Origin: Cellulomonas pakistanensis
GTDB taxonomy: Bacteria > Actinomycetota > Actinomycetes > Actinomycetales > Cellulomonadaceae
NCBI RefSeq assembly: GCF_016862755.1
Contig: NZ_BONO01000015.1
Location: 42,977-106,976, forward strand
Reading direction: 5' to 3'
DNA: 64,000 nucleotides
In this document: positions 48,388 to 57,905 of the stretch, in pieces
How the letters are laid out: every line of letters starts with the position of its first letter
Numbering within the stretch: position 1 is the stretch's first letter
The notes under the pieces: generated by a model
What the model was told of the DNA's origin: nothing
Database searches by the model: none
Seen by the model: the letters and a program-made list of their open reading frames with translations, nothing else
Position numbers and translations under genes: made by a program

Positions 48388-49022
48388 CACAGGCCCGCCC
48401 GTCGCTGCGCCGCGTCGGGGCGGACGTCGTCCAGGTGCTCGACCACGCGGTCCACGAACCCGTAGGCCAGCGCCTCGTCCGCGGTGAACCACCGGTCGCG
48501 GTCGGAGTCCCGCTCGATCGTCTCGACCGGCTGGCCGGTGTGCTCGGCGATCAGCGCCTGCATGGTCCGCTTGGTGTGCGCCATGTTCTGCGCCTGGATG
48601 GCGATGTCGACGGCGGTGCCGCCGATGCCGCCGGACGGCTGGTGCATGAGCACGCGGGCGTGCCGCATGACGTTCCGCTTGCCCGGCGTCCCGGCGCTCA
48701 GCAGGAACTGGCCCGCGCTGGCCGCGAGCCCCATCGCGAGCGTCGCGACGTCGTTCGGGATCAGCCGCATCGTGTCGTACATCGCCATCGCCGCGGTGAC
48801 CGAGCCGCCGGGCGAGTTGATGTAGAGCGCGATGTCGCGGCGCGCGTCCTCGGCGGACAGCAGGAGCAGCTGCGCGCAGACGCGGTTCGCGACCGCGTCG
48901 TCGACCTCCTGGCCGAGCACGACGATGCGCTGGTGCAGCAGGCGCGCAGCCAGGTCGTCGTCGAATGCGCGCGCCGGCGGGGCGTCGGTCCGCGCGGCGG
49001 GCGGGGTGGGGACGGGGTGCAT
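48387..49022 (-). CDS. clpP: ATP-dependent Clp protease proteolytic subunit (first of pair, ClpP3-like)
   Basis: The 211 residues are a full Clp[21 protein letters not shown], catalytic Ser in [10 protein letters not shown], His in LMHQPSGG and Asp in DSDRD. GAGGAGG lies six bases before the ATG. Two PopR-type palindromes lie 66-100 bases upstream. The standard housekeeping clpP1-clpP2-clpX locus normally sits beside tig, which is absent here, so this is probably the conditional second pair. Confidence 0.95.
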   Translation of the reverse strand: MHPVPTPPAARTDAPPARAFDDDLAARLLHQRIVVLGQEVDDAVANRVCAQLLLLSAEDARRDIALYINSPGGSVTAAMAMYDTMRLIPNDVATLAMGLAASAGQFLLSAGTPGKRNVMRHARVLMHQPSGGIGGTAVDIAIQAQNMAHTKRTMQALIAEHTGQPVETIERDSDRDRWFTADEALAYGFVDRVVEHLDDVRPDAAQRRAGL

Positions 49023-49087
49023 GCGGGGCCTCCTCGGTGGGCTGGTCCCCCGACGCTCGCACCGCGCCCGCGCCCCGCCGGGCCGGG

Positions 49088-49122
49088 TCTGCCCGGGGCA
49101 GACGCCGTCTGCCGGCAGCAGA
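49088..49122 (-). promoter_or_regulatory. Two PopR boxes upstream of the clpP pair
   Basis: Box 1 (49088-49102) is TCTGCC-CGG-GGCAGA, an exact TCTGCC-N3-GGCAGA palindrome. Box 2 (49108-49122) is TCTGCC-GGC-AGCAGA, with one mismatch. Their centres are 20 bases apart, about two helical turns. They lie 66-100 bases before the first clpP start, in the gap after the PP2C stop. Confidence 0.78.
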
Positions 49123-49129
49123 CGTCCGG

Positions 49130-49936
49130 TCAGCCCGCCGTCGCCGGCAGCCGCTCGTCCGCCGCGGCCCCCGCGAGCCGCGCCGGCCCGCCGGGGCGCT
49201 CGTCCCCCGCGGCCACCACGTCGGCCACCACCACGGTGACGTTGTCCCAGGCGTCGGCGTCGAGCGCGGCCGCGACCAGCGCCTCCGCCGCCGCCTCCGG
49301 CCCTCCTGGCGTGCCGAGCAGCGCGAGCACCTGCTCCTCCGGCACGTAGTCCGTGAGCCCGTCGGTCGACATCAGCCAGCGGTCGCCGGGGCGCGCGTCG
49401 ACCTCGAGCACGGTGACGTGCGCCGCGTCGGCGTCGTCCCCCGCGAGGCAGTGCAGGATCACGTTGCGCCGCGGGTGGTGCGCGGCCTCGGCGGCGTCGA
49501 TCACGCCCGCCTCGACCAGCAGCTGCACGAGCGAGTCGTCCCGGGTGACCCGGCGCCCCTCGCCGTCGCGCCGCAGGTACGCGCGGGAGTCGCCGATGTG
49601 CACGACCCGGACGGCGTCCTCGGCGCAGAACACCCCGGTGAACGTCGTCGCCATGCCCTGCAGCGACGGGTCCTCGCGCACCCGCTCGGCGAGGTCGGCG
49701 TTGGCCGTGGCGACGGCCGCGCGCAGGTCGTCCGCGGTGAACCGCTCGGCCGCCCCCGCCGCGAGCGCGGCCATCAGCCGGTGCGCCACCGTCCAGGACG
49801 CGACGTCCCCGCCCGCGTGCCCCCCGACGCCGTCGGCGACGAAGGCGTACCCCGGCGCGCAGCCGGCGGAGTCCTCGTTGTGCGGCCGGTGCTCCCCCGC
49901 GACCGAGCGCAGGGCGGTGTCCAGGGTGAGCGGCAC
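49130..49936 (-). CDS. PP2C-family serine/threonine phosphatase (second copy)
   Basis: This 268-residue PP2C has [36 protein letters not shown] and DNVTVVVAD, the full metal set. It lacks a membrane segment. GGAGG lies seven bases before the GTG. No kinase gene is adjacent, so its targets are unknown. It is less like the operon phosphatase at 9397-10296 than a tandem duplicate would be. Confidence 0.92.
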   Translation of the reverse strand: MPLTLDTALRSVAGEHRPHNEDSAGCAPGYAFVADGVGGHAGGDVASWTVAHRLMAALAAGAAERFTADDLRAAVATANADLAERVREDPSLQGMATTFTGVFCAEDAVRVVHIGDSRAYLRRDGEGRRVTRDDSLVQLLVEAGVIDAAEAAHHPRRNVILHCLAGDDADAAHVTVLEVDARPGDRWLMSTDGLTDYVPEEQVLALLGTPGGPEAAAEALVAAALDADAWDNVTVVVADVVAAGDERPGGPARLAGAAADERLPATAG

Positions 49937-50057
49937 TGCGGCACCTCCAGGGGGTCGGGCACCTCGTGGTCCCACGATGCCACGTCCGGGCGGGCGCGCG
50001 CAGCGCACGGCCGGGCGGTCCTGCCGGACCCGGGTGCCGGCGCGGCGCCACGTCGGC

Positions 50058-51251
50058 TCAGCGGATGAGACCTCGCAGCGCCTCCGTCCGCACGTCGGTC
50101 TGCCCCGCGAGCACCTCCCGTGCCCGGTCGGTCGCGTCCCAGACGTTCCACAGCAGCACCCCGGCGACCCGGCCGCCGTCGAGGTAGTAGACGACGCCGG
50201 CGCCGAACCCGTCCTCGTGCCAGTCCTCGACGGTCTCCAGCGACGCGTCCAGCCGGCCGACGGCCTCGTAGCCGTACTCGAACAGGTCGGAGTAGAAGAA
50301 CGGCGTGTGGTCGTACGGCTCGTCCGCGCCGGCGAGGTTCCGCCCGGCCTGCCGGCCCATCGAGGTCGCGTTGTCGACGTGCTCGACCCGCCTCCGCCCC
50401 AGGATCCGGTCCGGGTAGAGGGCGACGTCCCCGGCCGCCCAGACGTGCGGGTCGGACGTGCGGAGCCGGTCGTCGACCGCGATCCCGTCGCCGACCTCGA
50501 GCCCGGCGGCGCGCGCGAGGTCGGTCTCGACCTCGATGCCGGCGCCGACCACCACGGCGTCCGCCTCGACCACGGCACCGTCCGCGAGCCGCACGGTGAC
50601 GCCGTCCGCGCCCGACTCCGCGGACGCGACCGTCGAGCCCCGCAGCAGCGTGACCCCCGCGTCGGCGTACCGGCGCTCGACGTGCCGCGCGAGCCCGTCC
50701 GGGAACGTCGCCCCGGTGAGCACGTCCTGCCGGTGCACCAGCGTCACCCGGGTGTCGTTCTGCACGAGCGCGGCGGCGAGCTCGGTGCCGATGTACCCGC
50801 CGCCGACCACGACGACGTGCCGCCCGCCGCCGGCGAGGTCGCGCAGCCGCTCGTAGTCCCGCACCGTGCGGAAGTAGATGATCCGGCCCGATTCCTCGAC
50901 GCCCGGGAGCCGCCGCGGGTGCCCGCTAGTCGCCAGCAGCAGCCGGCCGTACCCGACGGTCACGTCGGCGTCGGTGGTGACGGTGCGCGCGCCGGTGTCG
51001 ACCGCGATCACCGACTCCCCGAGCAGCAGCTCGGCGCGGGCGTCCTCGGCGGTCGCCAGCCAGACCTGGTCGAACGTGAAGTCCGGGTCGGTCCAGAGCT
51101 TCTTGGTGAGCGCGGGCCTCGTGACCGGCGCGGTCGGCTCCCGGCCGATCACGAGGAGCGTGCCGTCGGGGTCGACCTCGCGGATGCCGCGCGCCGCGGC
51201 GTCCCCGGCCATGCCCGCCCCGACGACCACGTAGTCGTAGCTGTCCAGCAC
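50058..51251 (-). CDS. FAD-dependent pyridine nucleotide-disulfide oxidoreductase (ferredoxin reductase-like)
   Basis: The 397-residue protein has two dinucleotide folds: an FAD motif VVVGAGMAGDAAA near the start and an NAD(P) motif VVVGGGYIGTELA near the middle. VWAAGDVALYP binds FAD late in the sequence. The C-terminal domain (FFYSDLFEYGYEAVG) resembles AIF-type and Rieske/ferredoxin reductases. No active-site Cys pair is seen. The electron partner is not encoded nearby. Confidence 0.9.
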   Translation of the reverse strand: MLDSYDYVVVGAGMAGDAAARGIREVDPDGTLLVIGREPTAPVTRPALTKKLWTDPDFTFDQVWLATAEDARAELLLGESVIAVDTGARTVTTDADVTVGYGRLLLATSGHPRRLPGVEESGRIIYFRTVRDYERLRDLAGGGRHVVVVGGGYIGTELAAALVQNDTRVTLVHRQDVLTGATFPDGLARHVERRYADAGVTLLRGSTVASAESGADGVTVRLADGAVVEADAVVVGAGIEVETDLARAAGLEVGDGIAVDDRLRTSDPHVWAAGDVALYPDRILGRRRVEHVDNATSMGRQAGRNLAGADEPYDHTPFFYSDLFEYGYEAVGRLDASLETVEDWHEDGFGAGVVYYLDGGRVAGVLLWNVWDATDRAREVLAGQTDVRTEALRGLIR

Positions 51252-51340
51252 CGTGCTCCCCCGTCCGCCGCGTCGCGATCGCCCCCAGCCTCGCGCGGAC
51301 GGGCGCCCGACGCCAGACCCCGGGCAGGGCACCGGGCCGG

Positions 51341-52111
51341 TCAGGGCACGGGCGTGACGGACCAGGTCCCGTTCGTGCTGAGCGCGACGACCCCCGGGAG
51401 CGCCACCTCGGCGGTCTCGCTGAACGCCTGCTCGTCGCCGAGCACGAGCGACGCGGGGCCGGTCGACGGGTCGACGTCGACCGCCGACACCACCCGGGCG
51501 AGCATCGTGTCGTCCGGCCCGGCGGGCGAGTAGTCGATCCGCACCCCGCTCGCGTCGTCGCCGAGCAGCAGCACCGCCGCGCCGCGCCCCTGCTGCTCGC
51601 CGGCGACGACGGGCAGGTCGTTCCAGCTCTGGAACGTCAGCGTCCAGGGGCCCTGCGCGTCGAGGACGAAGCCCTGCTCCGCGTCGGTGCCCTCCAGCAG
51701 GTCGACCAGGTAGGTGCCGGTCAGCGGCGCGGGGCCGGCGCCCCACGGCGACATCCGGCCGTCGGCGGTCAGCACGACGTCGCCGGTGCAGGCGGAGCAG
51801 TCCAGGTGCGCGACCACGCCGAAGTCGCCGTCCCGCACGACCGAGACCCGCGCGGGGCCCTCGCCGGAGGCGGTCGCCGGGGCGTCCTCGGCCACCGTGC
51901 CGGCGGCGACCAGCGGGCGCTCGGCGGCCGGGGTCGTCGGCGCGGCGGAGCGCGAGGGCTCCGGTGTCGGGGTCGCGGTCGGGACGGAGGCGGGCGACGA
52001 GGCGGCCGGCTCGGCGCGGTCGTCGCCACCGGTGCAGCCGGCCAGCAGCCCGAGAGCGGCGACCGCCGCCGCGACCCCGGCGACCCGGGCGGTCGTGCTC
52101 GTGCTCGTCAT
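51341..52111 (-). CDS. Uncharacterised lipoprotein
   Basis: I do not recognise the family. The 256-residue protein has a signal peptide with lipobox LLAGC (Cys about 26), a Ser/Thr/Pro linker, then a soluble beta-rich domain. DCSACTGDVVL holds a Cys pair that may form a disulfide, and WTLTFQSWND lies in the middle. GGGGGAG lies ten bases before the ATG. A surface binding or sensing role is possible. Confidence 0.75.
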   Translation of the reverse strand: MTSTSTTARVAGVAAAVAALGLLAGCTGGDDRAEPAASSPASVPTATPTPEPSRSAAPTTPAAERPLVAAGTVAEDAPATASGEGPARVSVVRDGDFGVVAHLDCSACTGDVVLTADGRMSPWGAGPAPLTGTYLVDLLEGTDAEQGFVLDAQGPWTLTFQSWNDLPVVAGEQQGRGAAVLLLGDDASGVRIDYSPAGPDDTMLARVVSAVDVDPSTGPASLVLGDEQAFSETAEVALPGVVALSTNGTWSVTPVP

Positions 52112-52126
52112 GCGGCCCACTCTCCC

Positions 52127-52196
52127 CCGAGACCCACCGATCCGCGCGAGACGCCCGTCCGCGCGCGTGGCTCTCGTCCGGATCCGGCGGTCTCGG
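52127..52196 (-). terminator. Imperfect inverted repeat after the amidohydrolase operon
   Basis: 18-base arms at 52127-52144 and 52179-52196 match at 15 positions and begin CCGAGACC. The hairpin lies 17 bases after the stop of the last operon gene, where an operon terminator would be expected. Confidence 0.55.
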
Positions 52197-52212
52197 CGCG
52201 GCGGCACGCCGG

Positions 52213-53418
52213 TCAGGCCGGCAGCGCGCCGGCGACCACGCGGCCGCGCGAGACGACGGCCACGATGTTCTCGACCCGCAGCGCGGCCACGTCCTCCCAC
52301 GGCCGCCCGCGCAGCACGACGAAGTCGCTGCCGAGCCCCGCGCGCAGCCGGCCGGTGACCGAGCCCATCCGGATCGCGTCCGCGGCGTCGGAGGTGGCCG
52401 CGGCGAGCGTGCGCTCGGGCGTCCAGCCGAACATCGCCGCCATCGTCCGGACCTCCTCCATCTGGTCGCCGAACCCGACGAACTGCCCGGAGGCGTCCGT
52501 GCCGAGCACGAACCGCACGCCGGCCTCGGCGGCGCGGGCGAACCCGGCGTCCCGGAGCGCGACGACGTCCCGCGCCTTGGCCTGCGCCTCGGCGGACACC
52601 GGGCGGCGGGCCTCGGCGATGATGTCGTTGATCAGCAGCGTCGGGGCGACCGGCAGGTTCCGCTCGACGAGCGCCGCGAGGTGCTGCTCGGCGATCGCGG
52701 TGCCGTGCTCGATCGAGTCGACCCCCTCGGCGAGCGCGATGTCCAGGCCCTCGACCGAGTGCGTGTGCGCGGCGACCAGCATGCCGAGGGCGTGCGCCTC
52801 GTCGACCGTCGTGCGGATCTCCTCGCGGGTCTGGTTCCGCCAGCCGACCTTGTCGCCCATCGAGAGCACGCCGCCGGAGGTGTAGATCTTGACGCCCGCG
52901 GCGCCGGACCGGGCCCACACGCGCACCAGCTTGCGGCACTCGTCGGGGCTGTCCGCCGTCGGCGGCCGGTGCGGGTAGTGCGGCGGGACGAACAGGTCGC
53001 CGTGCCCGGCGGTCATGCCGACCTGGCCGTGCGCGAGCAGGCGCGGGCCGGCGAGCACGCCGGTCTCGAACGCGCGCCCGACGGCGAGCTGGATCGAGTC
53101 CGCCGCCAGGTCGCGGAGCGTGGTGACGCCCGCGCGGGCGCAGCGCAGGGCGTTGGCCGCGACGTGCAGCGACCGCTCCTCCGGCGGGGTCAGGATCGGC
53201 CAGGCCGACGGGTCCGCGGCGGGCGCGCCGGCCGGGTAGCCGAGGTGCACGTGCGTGTCGACCAGCCCGGGGATCACGCTGAGGTCCGCGTGCCGGGCCG
53301 GCGCCTCCTCGACCTCCAGGATGCGGTCCCCGGACCAGGTGAGGCGGGCCGGGCCCACCTCGCGCTCGCCGTCCCAGAGCGGGAGGCCGTCGAGGACGTG
53401 GGTGGTGCTGTCGGTCAT
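52213..53418 (-). CDS. Amidohydrolase family protein (prolidase/imidazolonepropionase-like)
   Basis: This 401-residue amidohydrolase has the metal motif DTHVHLG, a likely carboxylated Lys in GVKIYTSGG, AAHTHSVEG, DSIEHGT and LGTDASGQ. The pattern is that of Xaa-Pro dipeptidase/organophosphatase-like hydrolases that cleave N-acyl or cyclic amino acid amides. It is last in the ABC/D-aminoacylase operon after a 56-base gap and has GAAGGG before the ATG. Confidence 0.87.
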   Translation of the reverse strand: MTDSTTHVLDGLPLWDGEREVGPARLTWSGDRILEVEEAPARHADLSVIPGLVDTHVHLGYPAGAPAADPSAWPILTPPEERSLHVAANALRCARAGVTTLRDLAADSIQLAVGRAFETGVLAGPRLLAHGQVGMTAGHGDLFVPPHYPHRPPTADSPDECRKLVRVWARSGAAGVKIYTSGGVLSMGDKVGWRNQTREEIRTTVDEAHALGMLVAAHTHSVEGLDIALAEGVDSIEHGTAIAEQHLAALVERNLPVAPTLLINDIIAEARRPVSAEAQAKARDVVALRDAGFARAAEAGVRFVLGTDASGQFVGFGDQMEEVRTMAAMFGWTPERTLAAATSDAADAIRMGSVTGRLRAGLGSDFVVLRGRPWEDVAALRVENIVAVVSRGRVVAGALPA

Positions 53419-53474
53419 GGGGGCCCTTCGCGGGTGGTGCGGGCCCCGGGCGACCCCGGGGCGGGTGGAGCGGG

Positions 53475-54704
53475 TCAGAGGCGCGGTGTGATCTCGCCGA
53501 CGACGCGGTCGCCGGCGTCCACCAGGGGGATGTGCCGCCAGCGGTCGAACGCGCCGCACGGGTGGCTGATGCCCAGCCGGAGCACGGTACCCGGGGCGAC
53601 GGCCGTGCCCGGCGGGACGCGGAGGAACGCGTGGTGGTCGTTGACGGCCGTGACCTCCCAGCCGGCCACGTCGGCGGAGGCGGCCGAGCCGGCCGCCGCG
53701 CCCTCGCGCGCGAGCGCGCCCAGCACCACCGGCAGCCGGTCGTCGGTCGGCACCTCGCGGCGGCCGAACCCGGCGATCACCAGCCCGTCCTCCGGCGCGG
53801 AGAGCACGGACGCGCGCAGCTCGAACGCCGGGCGCAGCGCGCCGGTGCCGCGGTCGGCGCCCAGCGGCGACGTCCGGCGGTACACGCCGTGGTCGTGGGT
53901 CACGTAGCAGCCGGACCGCAGCACGGTGGTGACCGGGCGGTCCCACATCGCGGGGCCCAGCTCGCGCGCGACCAGGTCGAAGTAGGACGACCCGCCGGCC
54001 GTGACGACCGGCACCCCGGCGACCAGGCCCTGGTCGGTCACCGCGGTGACCAGCGCGCGGACGCGGGCGAGCAGGTCGACGGAGCCGGGCGGCGCGCCGG
54101 GGTCGTCGCCGACCGGCATGAGGCCCTCGAACGCCGAGACGCCCGCGAGCCGTACGCGGTCGGCGCCCGCGACCCGCTCGGCCAGCGCCAGCGCCGCGTG
54201 GTCGTCCCTGACCCCGGTGCGCCCGCCGCGGAACCCGAGCTCCAGCAGCAGGGGCAGCGGCCGGGCCGGCTGCAGCCGGTCGAGCTCGGCGAGCAGCAGG
54301 TCGAGCCCCGCGTCGCTCTCGACGTAGCCGAGGTACTCGGTGGCCGAGCCGGCGGTCAGCAGGTGCTCGGCCACCCACGCGATCGACGCCCGGTCGACGA
54401 GCGGGTTCGCGTGCAGCACCCGGGCCACGCCCCAGCCGGCGAGGGTGCGCACCTGCGCGGGCGTCGCGGCGGTGAACCCCCACGCGCCCGCGGCCGTCTG
54501 CCGCCGGACGAGGTCGCGGGACATGTGGGTCTTGGCGTGCGGGGCGAGCTGGACGCCCGCGGCGCGGCACCAGTCGGCCATCGCGCGGACGTTGTGGTCG
54601 AGCGCGTCGTCGTGCAGCAGCATCGCGGGGAGCTCGAGGTCGGCGGCCGCGACGGCGGCGCGGGACCCCGACCCGGCGCCCGCGGCGGCGTGCCGGCCGC
54701 TCAC
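53475..54704 (-). CDS. PLP-dependent D-amino acid deaminase/aldolase (D-serine dehydratase/D-threonine aldolase-like)
   Basis: The 409-residue protein has the alanine-racemase N-terminal fold with the PLP Lys in PHAKTHMS, TAGGSSYFD for phosphate binding and a C-terminal domain whose NDHHAFL and ISHPCGAFD hold His and Cys, the metal ligands of D-serine dehydratase and D-threonine aldolase. GTG overlaps the D-aminoacylase stop, so it probably acts on the D-amino acid released by that enzyme. Confidence 0.88.
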   Translation of the reverse strand: MSGRHAAAGAGSGSRAAVAAADLELPAMLLHDDALDHNVRAMADWCRAAGVQLAPHAKTHMSRDLVRRQTAAGAWGFTAATPAQVRTLAGWGVARVLHANPLVDRASIAWVAEHLLTAGSATEYLGYVESDAGLDLLLAELDRLQPARPLPLLLELGFRGGRTGVRDDHAALALAERVAGADRVRLAGVSAFEGLMPVGDDPGAPPGSVDLLARVRALVTAVTDQGLVAGVPVVTAGGSSYFDLVARELGPAMWDRPVTTVLRSGCYVTHDHGVYRRTSPLGADRGTGALRPAFELRASVLSAPEDGLVIAGFGRREVPTDDRLPVVLGALAREGAAAGSAASADVAGWEVTAVNDHHAFLRVPPGTAVAPGTVLRLGISHPCGAFDRWRHIPLVDAGDRVVGEITPRL

Positions 54705-56335
54705 GCCGGCACCGCCGCGCGCCCGACCGGCTCCGGCCGCCCCGCCCGCAGCACGCGCCCGGCGCGCGCCCCGGTGAACTCCCCGCCGTCCACGACGACG
54801 GTCCCGGCGAGCACCGTGCACACGACGCCGGTGGGCCGCTCCCACGGCCGCTGCGGGGTCCCCGCGTGCCCGATCGTCGCCGGGTCGAACACCGCCACGT
54901 CGGCGATCGCGCCGGGCACGAGCCGGCCGCGGCCGGTCAGGCCGAGCGCGTCGGCGGTCAGCGAGGTCATCTTGCGCACGGCCTCCGGCAGGGCGAGGAC
55001 GCCGAGGTCGCGGACGTACCGCCCGAGCACCGTCGGGAAGCAGCCCCAGCCGCGCTGGTGCGCGTTGCCGACCGGCACCGAGTTGTCCGAGCCGATCGCG
55101 ATCAGCGGGTCGGCGAGGATCGCGCGCACGTCCTCCTCCGCCATGAGCTCGTAGACCATCATCGCGCCCGGGTCGGCGAGCACGAGGTCGCACAGGGTGT
55201 CCCACGGGTCCACGCCCCGCGAGGCGGCGACGTCGGCGACGCTCCGCCCGAGCAGCGCGGCGTCGGCGTGCATCGAGAGCAGCACGCCCGCGGGTGTCGT
55301 CTGGGTCCAGGACCCGGCGCCGGGCCCGCCGGCCTGCGCGCGCTCCCGCAGCGCCGCGCGCGTCGCCGGGTCGGACAGCCGGCGCACGAGCTCGGCGCGG
55401 CCGCCGACCTGCGCCTCGGCCGGCAGCAGCGCGGTCAGGAAGCTCTCCCCCGTCGTGTACGGGTAGGCGTCGCCGTGCGCGTCGACGCCCGCGGCCCGGG
55501 CGGCCCGGAGCGCGGCGAGCAGCTCGCCCGCGCGGCCGTGGTTCCGGCGGCCGGCGGCCTTGCAGTGCGAGACCTGCACCCGGACGCCGGTGCGCCGCGC
55601 GACGTCGAACGTCTCGGCCAGCGAGCCGGCCAGGCCGTCGCCCTCGTCGCGCATGTGCGTCGCGTACGGCCGTGCCCAGCGGGCGGCGACCGCGGCGAGC
55701 GCGGCGACCTCGTCGGTGTCCGCGTACACGCCCGGCGCGTAGATCAGCCCGGTCGAGAGGCCGAACGCCCCGTCGGCGAACGCCGCGTCCGCGAGCTCCA
55801 CCATCCGGTCCAGCGCACCCGGTGCCAGCGCCTCGGCCATGCCGTTCGCGCTGATCCGCAGCGTGTGGTGCCCGACCAGCGACGCGACGTGCGTCGTCGG
55901 GCCGTGCTCCTCGACCGCGTCCAGGTACTCGCCGAACGTGCGCGGCCAGGAGGACACCCCGGCGGCGACGGTCGACGAGATGGGCCGGTGCAGCTCGACC
56001 GCGCGGTCGTCGACCAGCGGCGCCGCGGAGTTGCCGCAGTTGCCGACCACCTCGGTGGTGACGCCCTGCAGCACCTTGAACGGCTGCGCGTCGGCCATGA
56101 AGGGCACGACGTCGGAGTGCGTGTGCGCGTCGACGAACCCGGGCGCGACCACCAGCCCGGCCGCGTCGACCACCCGCGCGCCGGCGGGCGCCGTGGCGGC
56201 GAGGCCGGGGCCGACGGCCGCGACCCGGTCGCCGGCCACCAGCACGTCGGCCACGACCGGGGCCGCGCCGGTGCCGTCGACGACGGTCCCGCCGCGCAGC
56301 ACGAGCGTCACGTCGCCCGCCGGGGCGGCGCTCAC
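54701..56335 (-). CDS. N-acyl-D-amino-acid deacylase (D-aminoacylase)
   Basis: This 544-residue amidohydrolase-3 enzyme has the metal motif VDAHTHSDV, VVGNCGNSAAP, YATHMRDEGD, VSHCKAAG and IGSDNSVPVG, as in D-aminoacylases. It hydrolyses N-acyl-D-amino acids to D-amino acid and carboxylate. The GTG overlaps the permease stop and its own stop overlaps the next start. The tight coupling to an importer points to scavenging of an external amide. Confidence 0.92.
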   Translation of the reverse strand: MSAAPAGDVTLVLRGGTVVDGTGAAPVVADVLVAGDRVAAVGPGLAATAPAGARVVDAAGLVVAPGFVDAHTHSDVVPFMADAQPFKVLQGVTTEVVGNCGNSAAPLVDDRAVELHRPISSTVAAGVSSWPRTFGEYLDAVEEHGPTTHVASLVGHHTLRISANGMAEALAPGALDRMVELADAAFADGAFGLSTGLIYAPGVYADTDEVAALAAVAARWARPYATHMRDEGDGLAGSLAETFDVARRTGVRVQVSHCKAAGRRNHGRAGELLAALRAARAAGVDAHGDAYPYTTGESFLTALLPAEAQVGGRAELVRRLSDPATRAALRERAQAGGPGAGSWTQTTPAGVLLSMHADAALLGRSVADVAASRGVDPWDTLCDLVLADPGAMMVYELMAEEDVRAILADPLIAIGSDNSVPVGNAHQRGWGCFPTVLGRYVRDLGVLALPEAVRKMTSLTADALGLTGRGRLVPGAIADVAVFDPATIGHAGTPQRPWERPTGVVCTVLAGTVVVDGGEFTGARAGRVLRAGRPEPVGRAAVPA

Positions 56336-57123
56336 GACAGCTGCCCGATCCGCTCCTGCACCAGCGTGTCGACGATGCTCAGCACCGCGTACGCCAGCAT
56401 GGTGACCGCGGCGACGAGGATCGCCGACGCCCACATCGCGTCGTAGCCGAACGAGCCCGCCGCCTTGGAGATGGCGCCGCCCAGACCCTCGCCGGTGGAC
56501 AGCCACTCGGCGATCATCGCGCCGGTGACGGCCGACGGGACGGCGATGCGGGCGGAGGCCAGCGTCGACGGCACCGCCGCCGGCAGGGCGACCTTGCGCA
56601 GCACCGTCCACGACGAGCCGCCGTACGCGAGCACGAGGTCCCGGTGCTCCCCGGACACGCTGCGCAGGCCGTACAGGATGTTCGCCAGCGCGGGCAGGAA
56701 CACCACGAGGATGACGATCGCCGTGACGCCGGCCTGGCCGATGCCGAAGATGAGCGTGATCAGCGGGGTCAGCACGACCAGCGGGATCGAGCGGAGCACC
56801 ATCGCGGTCGGCATGACGATCCGCTCGAGGACCGGCGACACGCAGAACACGACGGCCAGGGCGAACGCCGCGGCCAGGCCGACGACGTACCCGATCCCGG
56901 CGTCGCGCACCGTGACCGCCAGGTCGGCGAGGAGCGTCGCGCGGTGCTCGGCGGCGTCGTCGGCCGTGACCACGTAGCCGAACACGTCCCACGGCCGCTT
57001 GCCGATGAGGGGGCTGACGTCGAACACCTCGAGCACGGCCACCCACACGCCGAGCGCGACGACGACGGCCACCGCGAGCGTGCCGACCCGGCGGGCGACG
57101 AACCGCCCCGTCCCGCCGCTCAT
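56332..57123 (-). CDS. ABC transporter permease (TauC/SsuC/ThiX type), second
   Basis: The 263-residue protein has about six hydrophobic segments and an EAA-like loop (LAYGGSSWTVLRKVALPAAV) of the nitrate/sulfonate/pyrimidine importer class. ATG overlaps the upstream permease stop as ATGA. It pairs with the permease at 57120-57905. Confidence 0.93.
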   Translation of the reverse strand: MSGGTGRFVARRVGTLAVAVVVALGVWVAVLEVFDVSPLIGKRPWDVFGYVVTADDAAEHRATLLADLAVTVRDAGIGYVVGLAAAFALAVVFCVSPVLERIVMPTAMVLRSIPLVVLTPLITLIFGIGQAGVTAIVILVVFLPALANILYGLRSVSGEHRDLVLAYGGSSWTVLRKVALPAAVPSTLASARIAVPSAVTGAMIAEWLSTGEGLGGAISKAAGSFGYDAMWASAILVAAVTMLAYAVLSIVDTLVQERIGQLS

Positions 57124-57905
57124 CCGCGCTTCTCCTTCGCCCAGGGGGTGAGGACCCGCCCGACCAGGCCGACGAGCGCGTAGCCGCCGAGCGCGATCAG
57201 ACCGGCCAGGATGCTCAGCGCCCACACGCGGTCGGGCTGGATCTGGCGCTGCGCCGCGTTGAGCGCCACGCCGATCCCCGAGTCGATGCCGCCGAGGTAC
57301 TCCCCGACGACGGCGCCGAGCAGCGCTGCCGGGACCGCCACCTGCAGGGCGGTGACGATCGCCGGCAGCGCCGACATGAGCTGGACCTTGCGGATCTGCG
57401 TCCACCGTCCGCCGCCGTACGCGGCGACGAGGTCCAGCGAGCTGCGGCTCGCGGAGCGCATCCCGAGGATGGCGCCGACGAGCGTGGTGAAGAAGACGAG
57501 CAGGGCCCCGAGGAAGATCGCCGAGGCGCGGCCGCCGAAGATGACCATGACGATCGGGCCGATCGCGGTCACCGGGAGGCAGGCCGAGATGACGCCGAGC
57601 TGGGTGATGACGTCCTCGAGCCGCGGGACGACCAGCACGACCGCCGCGAGCGCCAGGCCGGCGAGGTTGCCCCACAGGTAGCCCTGGGCGGCGCGGGTCA
57701 GCGTCGGGACGACGTTGGCCTCGTAGAAGCCCCAGCCGTCGGCGACCGCGGAGCGCGCCACGTCCACCGGCGACGGGAACGAGGTGCTGTTCTCCAGCCC
57801 GGCGGTCATGGCCCACCACAGGGCGAGCAGCAGCGCGATGCCGACGGTGCCGCCGACCCACGGGCGGGCCAGCGCGCCGCGGAACCGCGCGACGGCGACG
57901 CTCAC
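57120..57905 (-). CDS. ABC transporter permease (TauC/SsuC/ThiX type), first
   Basis: This 261-residue permease has an EAA-like loop ([20 protein letters not shown]) and six hydrophobic segments. GTG overlaps the ATPase stop. Two different permeases imply a heterodimeric channel. Confidence 0.93.
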   Translation of the reverse strand: MSVAVARFRGALARPWVGGTVGIALLLALWWAMTAGLENSTSFPSPVDVARSAVADGWGFYEANVVPTLTRAAQGYLWGNLAGLALAAVVLVVPRLEDVITQLGVISACLPVTAIGPIVMVIFGGRASAIFLGALLVFFTTLVGAILGMRSASRSSLDLVAAYGGGRWTQIRKVQLMSALPAIVTALQVAVPAALLGAVVGEYLGGIDSGIGVALNAAQRQIQPDRVWALSILAGLIALGGYALVGLVGRVLTPWAKEKRG

